Source: CAYLNK01 sp964384675 (GTDB taxonomy: Bacteria; Acidobacteriota; Thermoanaerobaculia; UBA5066). From it: DNA of 40,882 bases. Shown in pieces: positions 15,964-23,596 of the stretch (position 1 is its first letter; each line of letters starts with the position of its first letter). The translations under genes were made by a program, and so were the position numbers. The notes beneath the pieces are model-generated. The model saw nothing but the letters and a program-made list of their open reading frames with translations. It was not told where the DNA came from and did no database searches. The DNA lies in NCBI GenBank assembly GCA_964384675.1, contig CAYLNK010000017.1, forward strand, positions 1 through 40,882. The letters run 5' to 3'.

Positions 15964-17526
15964 GTGACTCGGGTGTCCGGTCAGGCGCGTTCGACCGCTC
16001 TCCTCGTGACGTGGCTCACCGTCGTGGCCGCGGTGGGCGTTTCCGGCTGCGGAGCGCGCCAGGCCGCTCCCCGCACCGCTCCGGCCGCTGCTGCCGTCGC
16101 CGCCGCCGCTCCGGTCCCCGCCCCGCTCCCCCCGCTCGACTGGCGCGACGCCGTCCTCTACTTCGCGATCGTCGACCGCTTCGCGGACGGCGACCCGTCC
16201 AACGACGCGAAGGTGGACGTCTCGGCGAAGGGCGCGTTCCACGGCGGCGACCTGAAGGGTCTCACCGAGAACCTGGAGGAGATCGCCTCGCTCGGCGTGA
16301 ACGCGCTCTGGATCACGCCGGTGGTCAGGAACATCGACGGCTTCGTGACGGGAGCCGGCTTTCCCGATTGGGGCTATCACGGCTACTGGGCCGACGACTT
16401 CGGCGCGCTCGACCCGCGCTTCGGCTCGGAGGCCGACCTGCGCCGGCTCGTCGACGCGTGCCATCGGAAAGGGATCCGTGTCCTCCTGGACGTCGTCTAC
16501 AACCACGCCGGCTACGCCTCGCGCTACCTGACCGACCCGAAGACCAGGGGCTGGCTGCGCAGCAACGAGAACGGGAGCTGCGGCACGGACGACCTGACCT
16601 CGTGCGTCTCCGGTCTGCCCGATTTCCGGACCGAGCTTCCGGAAGTGGCCGAGTACCTCCTGAAGAAGCAGATCGACTGGGCGAAGCGTTCCGGCGTCGA
16701 CGGCTTCCGGCTGGACACGGTCAAGCACGTCGATCACCCGTTCTGGAAGGCTCACCGGCAGCGGACCCGCGCCGAGGTCTCGCCTGGCTTCTTCCTGCTG
16801 GGCGAGGTGTGGGGCGGCGACGCCAAGGTCCTGGACCCGTGGTTCGCCGGCGACGAGATGGACGCCGGCTTCGACTTCGGATTCCAGGGGAGCGCGCTCG
16901 GCTTCGTGCAGGGCCGGGGCCGCGCGGTGGCGTTCGACCGCTACCTCTCGTCGCGCGAGAAGATCCGTCCCGGCTACCTGCTGGCCCACTTCCTGTCGTC
17001 GCACGACGTCCCGGGAGGCCTCTTCCAGCTGGGCGGCGACAAGGAGCTGTTCCGTCTGGCCGTGGTGCTCCAGATGACCGTGGCCGGCATCCCGACGATC
17101 TACTACGGCGAGGAGGTCGGCCGCCCCGGCGGCGACTGGCCCGACAACCGCAGCGACATGCCGTGGGGATCGCGGGGGATCAAGCCAGGGGCGGGCCAGG
17201 CGCGCGACGAGGAGCTCCGCGAGCTGTACCGCAAGCTGATCGGGATCCGCCGCGAGCATCCCGCGCTGACCCGCGGGGCGCACCAGGCGATCGCCACCGA
17301 GGGGGACCTGTACGCGTTCCTGCGCCGCGACGCGGCCTCGAAGGACGTCGTGGTCGTCGCGGTCAACCGCGGCTCCGAGCCTGCCCGCGTCTCGTTCCCG
17401 CGGCCGGCGGAATGGGGGGAGCGGGCCGCCCTCGAAGCCCTCTCGGGGACGACCCTCCCGGCCGCGGGCCCGTCCGTCGAGACGACCCTCGGTCCACGCG
17501 CCGCCTCGATCTTCGCGGTCCGATAG
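15964..17526 (+). CDS. Alpha-amylase family lipoprotein (GH13), first gene of the uptake operon
   Basis: A 520-residue glycosidase with a convincing lipoprotein signal: a short basic n-region, the helix ALLVTWLTVVAAVG and lipobox VSGC, followed by an Ala/Pro spacer. It is therefore anchored to the envelope. The barrel begins VLYFAIVDRFADGDPSND and has WGYHGYWADDF, VLLDVVYNHAGY, GFRLDTVKHV with nucleophile Asp251, LLGEVWGG with acid/base Glu281 and FLSSHDVPGG with Asp348. The IVDRFADGD opening resembles cyclomaltodextrinase and glucanotransferase-like members, so oligosaccharide or cyclodextrin cleavage is possible. GTG codons at 15964 and 15973 are both feasible; upstream ATGs near 15871-15877 would put 30 extra residues before the signal helix. 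The importer ATPase starts 11 bases after its stop. Confidence 0.92.
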   Translation: MTRVSGQARSTALLVTWLTVVAAVGVSGCGARQAAPRTAPAAAAVAAAAPVPAPLPPLDWRDAVLYFAIVDRFADGDPSNDAKVDVSAKGAFHGGDLKGLTENLEEIASLGVNALWITPVVRNIDGFVTGAGFPDWGYHGYWADDFGALDPRFGSEADLRRLVDACHRKGIRVLLDVVYNHAGYASRYLTDPKTRGWLRSNENGSCGTDDLTSCVSGLPDFRTELPEVAEYLLKKQIDWAKRSGVDGFRLDTVKHVDHPFWKAHRQRTRAEVSPGFFLLGEVWGGDAKVLDPWFAGDEMDAGFDFGFQGSALGFVQGRGRAVAFDRYLSSREKIRPGYLLAHFLSSHDVPGGLFQLGGDKELFRLAVVLQMTVAGIPTIYYGEEVGRPGGDWPDNRSDMPWGSRGIKPGAGQARDEELRELYRKLIGIRREHPALTRGAHQAIATEGDLYAFLRRDAASKDVVVVAVNRGSEPARVSFPRPAEWGERAALEALSGTTLPAAGPSVETTLGPRAASIFAVR

Positions 17527-17537
17527 GAAGGAGCACG

Positions 17538-18641
17538 ATGGCCTCCGTCGTTTTCAAGCACGTCGCCAAGCGGTACGGGGACGTCTCGGTCATCGAAGGG
17601 CTCGACCTCGAGATCGAGGACCACGAGTTCATGGTCCTGGTGGGGCCCTCGGGCTGCGGCAAGTCGACGGCGCTGCGGATGATCGCGGGGCTCGAGGAGA
17701 TCTCGGACGGGAACGTCGAGATCGCCGGAAAGGTGGTCAACGACCTGCCCCCGAAGGACCGCGACATCGCCATGGTGTTCCAGAGCTACGCGCTCTACCC
17801 CCACATGACGTGCCGGGAGAACATCGAGTTCGGTCTGAAGATCCGGAAGATGCCGCGTCCGGAGATCGACAAGCTCGTGAACGAGGCGTCGGAGATCCTC
17901 GGCATCTCCCAGCTGCTCGACCGCAAGCCGAAGCAGCTCTCCGGCGGGCAGCGCCAGCGCGTCGCGCTCGGCCGCGCCATCGTCAGGAAGCCGGCGGTCT
18001 TCCTCTTCGACGAGCCGCTCTCGAACCTCGACGCCAAGCTGCGCGTGCAGATGCGGGCCGAGATCAGCAAGCTCCAGCAGCGCCTGAAGACCACGGCGGT
18101 CTACGTCACCCACGATCAGGTCGAGGCGATGACGATGGGGCACCGGATCGCCGTGATGAAGGACGGCAAGCTCCAGCAGGTGGGGACGCCGCTCGAGGTG
18201 TACGAACGGCCGCGGAACCTGTTCGTCGCCAACTTCATCGGGACGCCGCCCATGAATTTCGTGAAGGCGACGATCGCCGAGGGCGGGACGAAGCTGGTGG
18301 CGGCCAAGCTCACCCTGCCGGTGCCGGCCTCGCTCCGCGACGTGACCCGTGGCCGGGACGGGCTGAAGGTCGTCGTCGGCGTGCGGCCCGAGAACCTGCT
18401 CGATCCCGGGAAGACGCCGCGCGGCGAGACCGCGCGCGTGGCGGTGGAGGTCGAGATCGTCGAGCCCCTCGGCCACGAGGTGATCGTGCACGGGCGCATC
18501 GGCGACGACCTCCTGGTCTCCAAGCTCGACCCGCACGGCGTCCCCGCCGTCGGCTCGACGATCGAGATCGTCGTGGAGCTCGACGCGCTCCACCTCTTCG
18601 ACGCCCAAACAGAGCTCCGCCTCTCGGCGGACGGCAAGTGA
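17538..18641 (+). CDS. Sugar ABC transporter ATPase (MalK/MsmX/UgpC type)
   Basis: The energising subunit of the carbohydrate importer, acting at the cytoplasmic face of the membrane. The 367 residues include Walker A GPSGCGKST (36-44), the Q-loop MVFQSYALYPHM, the signature LSGGQRQRVALGRA, Walker B VFLFDEPLSNLDAKLR and the switch His in VTHDQVEAMTMG. The C-terminal third (VGVRPENL, then VEIVEPLGHEVIVHGRIG) is the TOBE/regulatory region found in CUT1 ATPases. AAGGAG lies 5 bases before the ATG. It is followed after 13 bases by the binding protein gene. Relatives often serve several CUT1 importers, so it may energise more than this one. Confidence 0.96.
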   Translation: MASVVFKHVAKRYGDVSVIEGLDLEIEDHEFMVLVGPSGCGKSTALRMIAGLEEISDGNVEIAGKVVNDLPPKDRDIAMVFQSYALYPHMTCRENIEFGLKIRKMPRPEIDKLVNEASEILGISQLLDRKPKQLSGGQRQRVALGRAIVRKPAVFLFDEPLSNLDAKLRVQMRAEISKLQQRLKTTAVYVTHDQVEAMTMGHRIAVMKDGKLQQVGTPLEVYERPRNLFVANFIGTPPMNFVKATIAEGGTKLVAAKLTLPVPASLRDVTRGRDGLKVVVGVRPENLLDPGKTPRGETARVAVEVEIVEPLGHEVIVHGRIGDDLLVSKLDPHGVPAVGSTIEIVVELDALHLFDAQTELRLSADGK

Positions 18642-18654
18642 CGGAGGTTCCGGC

Positions 18655-19875
18655 ATGAAACGCATCCTGAAGTCGGCGGCCCTCGGGCTCGTCGCGCTCG
18701 GCCTCACGGCGCCCGCATCGGGCGCCGAGATCGTCGTCTGGCACGCCTACCGGGCGGAGGAGAAGGCCGCGCTCGAGAAGGTCGTGGCGGCGTACAACGC
18801 CTCCCCGGCGGCCAAGGGGAACAAGGTCACCACACTGGCGGTCCCGTACGACGCGTTCGCCGACAAGATCTCGGCGGCCGTCCCGCGCGGCAAGGGGCCC
18901 GACGTCTTCATCTACGCCCAGGATCGGCTGGGCGGCTGGATCGAGGCCGGGAACACGGTCGAGCCGATCGACTTCTTCCTGGACAAGGCGACGAAGGACC
19001 GGTACATCGCGACGACCCTCGAGGCGATGACCTACCGCGGCACGATCTACGGGCTGCCGATGGACTTCAAGGTCATCACCATGATCTACAACAAGAAGCT
19101 CGTCCCGACGCCGCCGAAGACCACCGGCGAGCTCGTGACGGTGGCCAGGAAGCTCAGCGACGCGAAGTCGGGGAAGTTCGGCCTGGCGTATTCGTACGGC
19201 GACTTCTACTACCACGCCGCGCTGATGAACGGCTTCGGCGGGCGCGTCTTCGACCCGGGCCCCAAGCCCACGCTCAACCTGCCGGAGAACGTCAAGTCGC
19301 TCGACCTCCTGATCCGCTGGTTCGACAAGGACGGCATCCTGCCGCTCGAGCCGTCGACCGCGCTCATCACCTCGCTCTTCAACGAGGGGAAGGCCGCCAT
19401 CGTCTTCTCCGGGCCGTGGTTCCTCGGGGAGATCGCCAAGGGCGTCGACTACGCGCTCGCGCCGCTTCCCACGATCGACGAGGCGGGCGGCAAGCCGATG
19501 CGCCCTTGGATGACCGTGGAGGGTGTCTACATCGCCGCGCCCTCGAAGAGCAAGGACGCCGCCTACGACTTCGCCAAGTACCTGACCGAGGCGCCACAGG
19601 GGAAGGTGATGGCGCTCGAGGGGCGCCAGACGCCGGCCAACAAGGCCGTCTACGACGACCCGAAGGTGAACGGCGACCCGATCCTCTCGGCGCTCCGCAA
19701 GCAGGTCGAGGTGGCGGTGCCGATGCCCAACCTCCCCGAGATGACGATGGTCTGGTCCCCGGCCACGACGGCCATGAACACCATCACCAAGAAGTCGGCG
19801 ACGCCCAAGGCCGCCCTCGACGCCGCGCAGGCGGCCGTCGAGAAGGACGTGGCGGGGCTCCGGAAGAAGAAGTAG
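18655..19875 (+). CDS. Maltodextrin-type solute-binding protein
   Basis: Periplasmic binding protein of the CUT1 importer, 406 residues. A signal peptide ends near residue 24 (LTAPASGA) and the mature chain starts with EIVVWHAYR, a typical first strand. Family segments include VFIYAQDRLGGWIEAG, YGLPMDFKVITMIYNKKLV, GKFGLAYSYGDFYYHAALMNGFGG and a late AAIVFSGPWFLGEIAKG. There is no lipobox, so it should be soluble in the periplasm, as expected for a Gram-negative. GGAGG stands about 8 bases before the ATG. Context makes malto-oligosaccharide the best guess for the ligand. Confidence 0.94.
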   Translation: MKRILKSAALGLVALGLTAPASGAEIVVWHAYRAEEKAALEKVVAAYNASPAAKGNKVTTLAVPYDAFADKISAAVPRGKGPDVFIYAQDRLGGWIEAGNTVEPIDFFLDKATKDRYIATTLEAMTYRGTIYGLPMDFKVITMIYNKKLVPTPPKTTGELVTVARKLSDAKSGKFGLAYSYGDFYYHAALMNGFGGRVFDPGPKPTLNLPENVKSLDLLIRWFDKDGILPLEPSTALITSLFNEGKAAIVFSGPWFLGEIAKGVDYALAPLPTIDEAGGKPMRPWMTVEGVYIAAPSKSKDAAYDFAKYLTEAPQGKVMALEGRQTPANKAVYDDPKVNGDPILSALRKQVEVAVPMPNLPEMTMVWSPATTAMNTITKKSATPKAALDAAQAAVEKDVAGLRKKK

Positions 19876-19882
19876 CGCACCG

Positions 19883-21832
19883 ATGTCGTCCCCGGTCGTC
19901 ACCCACCGCCTCCGCGCCGGCCTCGGCGTCCTCCTGTCGACGGCGCTGCTCGTCGGGCTCGGCTCGCTGCTGCTCGACGGGGCGCACCGGCGGGAGACGG
20001 CGTCACGGGCGCGGCGCGAGGCGGTGATCGACCTGCAGGCGCTCGTCGACCTGGTCCAGCGGGCGGGGGTCTCGGGCGACCCGGTGCGCAAGGCCGTGGA
20101 GGCGTGGCAGGAGACCGGGAGGAAACGCGAGGCCGTCCGGGTAGTCGTCTTCGACGGCCTCTCGCTGGAGGCCTCCACCGCCCCGGCCGACACCGGCGAG
20201 AGGGCGGCGCCGCGCCGCCTCGCCCGGGAGGAGAAGGACGTCTACGACCGCGGGCAGAGACTGCGGGCCGCGGTCGAGACCAACAGGCAGGAAGGCGGCG
20301 CGCGCAAGGACGAGATCGAGGTCGAGACGCTCGCGAGCGGCGGGCTGTCGCTGGCCGCGCCGATCCAGAAGGACGGCGACGTCGTCGGGATGGTCGAGGT
20401 CGAGACCCAGAAAGTGCCGCCCGCGCGCCGCGCCGGGCGCTTCGCCGGGAGCCTCCTCGTCCTGGTCCCCCTGGTCGTCTTCGCCGGGCTCGCCGTCGTG
20501 GTGGGCGAGCGCCGAGGCTCCCTGATCGCCCTCGCCGCCGTGCTCTTCGCGGGCGTCGTCTGGCGGTTCGGAGGGACCGCCCGGGAGGCTCTGGTCGCCG
20601 AGCGGCTCGAGAGCGAGGCCGCGATCGGGAAGACCGTGGCCGCGACGGCCGACGCCAGCCGGAGCGCAATCACCACGCTGGGGCTTCCGGCGGAGCCCGC
20701 GGCCGACCCGGCGGCGTGGGACTGCGACGCCTTCCGCCGTCCGCTCGGATTCGTCACGGCGTCGGGCACGCTCCACGAGTCGAAGCTGACGCCCGAGCTG
20801 GACCTGGTGCGGCGGGGCGCCCGGCGGGCTCTCGCCGGGATCGTCGTCCTGTCGTTCGTCGTCCTCGTCTTCCTCGCCTCCGGCGGAGCGGCGAAGCTGA
20901 AGGACGTGCTCGTCGACAACCGTCAGGCCTACGCCTACACGGCGCCCGCCCTGATCGGGATGGCCGTGCTCGTCTTCTTCCCGTTCCTGTACGGGATCAT
21001 CCTGTCGTTCACCGACTCCAACATCTACAACAGCGGCAAGTCGATCCCCGACATCTGGGTGGGTCTCCGGAACTACATCGACGTCCTGAGCGACTTCTCG
21101 GTCGCCAAGACCGGGGCCGACGGCTCGGTCGTCTTCAACTACCTGAACTTCTACTGGACGCTCTTCGTGACGATCGTCTGGACCATCGCCAACGTCGCGT
21201 TCGGCGTGACGGTCGGGCTCGCCCTGGCCTTGATTCTCAACACGAAGGGCCTCGCCCTCCGCCCCATCTACCGCGTCCTCCTGATCCTGCCGTGGGCGAT
21301 GCCCAACTACATCACCGCCCTGATCTGGAAGGGGATGTTCCACCAGCAGTTCGGGGTGGTGAACCAGGTGATCCAGATGGCGGGCGGGAGCGCCGTGTCG
21401 TGGTTCCAGACGCCGTTCACGTCGTTCCTGACGGCCCTGGCGACGAACGGCTGGCTCAGCTTCCCGTTCATGATGGTCGTCTCCCTGGGCGCCCTGCAGT
21501 CGATCCCGGCCGACCTGTACGAGGCGGCGCGGGTGGACGGCGCGTCACGCTGGCAGCAGTTCGTCTCCATCACCCTGCCGTCGCTGAAGCCGGCGCTCGT
21601 CCCGGCGATCATCCTGTCGGTCGTCTGGACCTTCAACATGTTCAACATCGTCTACCTCGTGACCCAGGGCGAGCCGGGCGGCTCCACCGAGATCCTGATC
21701 ACCCAGGCGTACAAGTTCGCGTTCGAGAAGTACCGGTACGGCTACGCCGCCGCGTACTCAACCGTCATCTTCCTGATCCTCCTCGCCTACGGGACGTTCC
21801 AGAACAGGATGTCCCGGGCGACCGAGGCGTGA
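19883..21832 (+). CDS. MalF-type sugar permease with sensor-like N-terminal extension
   Basis: Inner-membrane channel subunit of the importer, 649 residues where CUT1 permeases usually have about 290-310 (and MalF of E. coli 514). The C-terminal 300 residues are an ordinary permease: six helices from YTAPALIGMAVLVFFPFLYG (about 349) and an EAA loop YEAARVDGASRWQQF (about 544-560). The first 345 residues are extra. A helix (about 14-33) is followed by some 140 residues resembling an extracytoplasmic Cache/PAS-like sensor (REAVIDLQALVDL, then VVVFDGLSLEAS and LAAPIQKDGDVVGMVEVE), two helices (188-229), another outside segment of about 75 residues and a fourth helix (310-328). That order, helix-sensor-helix, is usual in chemoreceptors and histidine kinases. 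One uninterrupted frame with uniform codon use argues against an assembly error. Confidence 0.9.
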   Translation: MSSPVVTHRLRAGLGVLLSTALLVGLGSLLLDGAHRRETASRARREAVIDLQALVDLVQRAGVSGDPVRKAVEAWQETGRKREAVRVVVFDGLSLEASTAPADTGERAAPRRLAREEKDVYDRGQRLRAAVETNRQEGGARKDEIEVETLASGGLSLAAPIQKDGDVVGMVEVETQKVPPARRAGRFAGSLLVLVPLVVFAGLAVVVGERRGSLIALAAVLFAGVVWRFGGTAREALVAERLESEAAIGKTVAATADASRSAITTLGLPAEPAADPAAWDCDAFRRPLGFVTASGTLHESKLTPELDLVRRGARRALAGIVVLSFVVLVFLASGGAAKLKDVLVDNRQAYAYTAPALIGMAVLVFFPFLYGIILSFTDSNIYNSGKSIPDIWVGLRNYIDVLSDFSVAKTGADGSVVFNYLNFYWTLFVTIVWTIANVAFGVTVGLALALILNTKGLALRPIYRVLLILPWAMPNYITALIWKGMFHQQFGVVNQVIQMAGGSAVSWFQTPFTSFLTALATNGWLSFPFMMVVSLGALQSIPADLYEAARVDGASRWQQFVSITLPSLKPALVPAIILSVVWTFNMFNIVYLVTQGEPGGSTEILITQAYKFAFEKYRYGYAAAYSTVIFLILLAYGTFQNRMSRATEA

Positions 21833-21844
21833 GGAGAGGGGCCG

Positions 21845-22729
21845 ATGAAGAGCCGCGCCGGGGCCGACGAGCCCGCCCACCTGCCTCTCCACGTGACCCT
21901 CGTGATCGTGACGATCGTGACGATCTACCCGATCCTGTGGGTCGTCACGATCGCGCTCTCCGGCAACCAGAGCCTCAACATCGCCGACCTGCCGGCCGAC
22001 CCGACGTTCTGGGACCGGCTCCGCTCGGTGATCCCGTGGCCGAAGACCATCTCCCTCGCCAACTTCCGGTCGGTCTTCGCGGACCAGCCGTTCGCCCGCT
22101 GGGTCCTCAACAGCGCGATCGTCGCGTCGGCCACCACGGTGCTCTCGGTCTTCCTGGCGTGCACGGCGGCCTACGCGTTCTCGCGCTTCAAGTTCCCCGG
22201 CCGGCGCGCCGGCATGATGGCGTTCCTGGTCTCCCAGATGTTCCCCGGGACGCTGATGCTGATCCCGCTCTACATCATCCTGGTGAAGTGGCTCGGGCTC
22301 GGCTCGACGCGGCTCGGGCTGATCCTCGTCTACTCGATGACCTCGATCCCGTTCTGCGTCTGGATGCTCAAGGGCTACTTCGACACCATCCCGCGGGAGC
22401 TCGAGGAGGCGGCCCTGATCGACGGCGCGTCGCCGGGCACGATCTTCTGGCGGATCGTCCTTCCGCTCGCCAAGCCGGCGGTCGCGGTGACCGCGCTCTT
22501 CTCGTTCATGACGGGCTGGAACGAGTTCATCCAGGCCGCCACGTTCATGGACAAGGAGACGATGTACACGGCGCCGGTCGGATTGCGCTTCTTCGTCGGC
22601 GGCTTCTCCCAGCAATGGGGCTACTTCGCCGCCGGCTCGATCATCGTCTCCATTCCCATCGTCGCGTTGTTCCTGTTCCTGCAGAAGTACCTCGTTTCCG
22701 GCCTGACCGCCGGAAGCGTCAAGGGCTAA
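21845..22729 (+). CDS. MalG-type sugar permease
   Basis: Second channel subunit of the importer, 294 residues with six membrane helices, the usual size for the family. The first helix is LHVTLVIVTIVTIYPILWVVTIALS. The EAA loop, ELEEAALIDGASPGTIFWRIVLPLAKP, lies at about residues 181-207 and contacts the ATPase. GAGAGGGG precedes the ATG by a few bases and 12 bases separate it from the permease gene upstream. It pairs with the long MalF-type protein. Unlike that partner it has no extension. Confidence 0.95.
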   Translation: MKSRAGADEPAHLPLHVTLVIVTIVTIYPILWVVTIALSGNQSLNIADLPADPTFWDRLRSVIPWPKTISLANFRSVFADQPFARWVLNSAIVASATTVLSVFLACTAAYAFSRFKFPGRRAGMMAFLVSQMFPGTLMLIPLYIILVKWLGLGSTRLGLILVYSMTSIPFCVWMLKGYFDTIPRELEEAALIDGASPGTIFWRIVLPLAKPAVAVTALFSFMTGWNEFIQAATFMDKETMYTAPVGLRFFVGGFSQQWGYFAAGSIIVSIPIVALFLFLQKYLVSGLTAGSVKG

Positions 22730-22752
22730 TCGACCCTGAGAGGAGGATCCCC

Positions 22753-23574
22753 ATGGTGAAGCGGACGTCCCAGATCCTGACGCTCGGCGGCCTCGCCGCC
22801 TGTCTCCTGGCCGGCTCGGCGCTGGCCCAGGAGGTGTCGTTCAAGGACCCGACCGGCGACGACAACGGCCCGGGCGGCTACACCTACCCGACGGACACGG
22901 TCTACAAGAAGGGCTCGTTCGACCTGACCGACTTCAAGATGAAGGTCAACGGGGACAAGGCCGAATTCTCGGTCGGCGTCAACAGCAGCATCGAGGACCC
23001 GTGGAAGATGGGCGGCGGGTTCAGCGTCCAGATGGTCTTCATCTTCATCGACACGGACGGCAAGGAGGGGAGCGGCTTCACCAAGGGGCTGCCGGGCCTG
23101 AACATCGCCTTCGGGCCGAAGGACGGATGGGAGCGCTGCGTCATCCTGTCGCCCCAGCCGCCGGGGAAGGTGAGGAACGAGGTCGATCTCAAGGCGGGCG
23201 CGATGAAGGCGGCCGTGCTCGTCCCCGACCGGACCAAGGGCTCCGGTCGGACGATCTCCGGCTCCGTCGACCTGAAGGCGCTCGGCGAGGGCGATCCGAA
23301 GACCTGGGGCTATCAGGTCGTCATGCAGTCGAACGAAGGCTTCCCGGACTCCAGCGACCTCCTGACCCGGAAGGTCAACGAGTACGAGGGGCAGCACCGC
23401 TTCGGCGGCGGCAACGACGGCGACTGCGACCCGCACGCGGTCGACGTCCTGGCCGGCGACGGCAAGGGCGACAAGAGCGAGGTCGAGGCGCAGCACAAGA
23501 TGCTCGCCTACGAGTGCAGCCCGGACGGGACCGCCAAGAAGCTGGCGACCCTGACGATGGTCCACGCGAAGTAG
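22753..23574 (+). CDS. Secreted glucodextranase-C-like (DOMON-like) protein
   Basis: A 273-residue exported protein with a signal peptide ending LLAGSALA (about residue 25). The mature chain opens with DPTGDDNGPGGYTYPTD and FDLTDFKMKV, the hallmark of the C-terminal beta domain of glucodextranase, a domain otherwise attached to glucan-active enzymes or S-layer-linked pullulanases. Acidic loops (IDTDGKEGSG, GGNDGDCDP) suggest calcium. There is no catalytic domain, so it may be a free glycan-binding or chaperone-like factor in the periplasm. Two Cys (near GWERC, and GDCDP/YECSP) could pair. AGGAGG precedes the ATG by about 7 bases. It sits between the permease and the outer-membrane barrel in one transcript. 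Confidence 0.85.
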   Translation: MVKRTSQILTLGGLAACLLAGSALAQEVSFKDPTGDDNGPGGYTYPTDTVYKKGSFDLTDFKMKVNGDKAEFSVGVNSSIEDPWKMGGGFSVQMVFIFIDTDGKEGSGFTKGLPGLNIAFGPKDGWERCVILSPQPPGKVRNEVDLKAGAMKAAVLVPDRTKGSGRTISGSVDLKALGEGDPKTWGYQVVMQSNEGFPDSSDLLTRKVNEYEGQHRFGGGNDGDCDPHAVDVLAGDGKGDKSEVEAQHKMLAYECSPDGTAKKLATLTMVHAK

Positions 23575-23596
23575 CGATTTTCGAGAGGAGAGGCGT

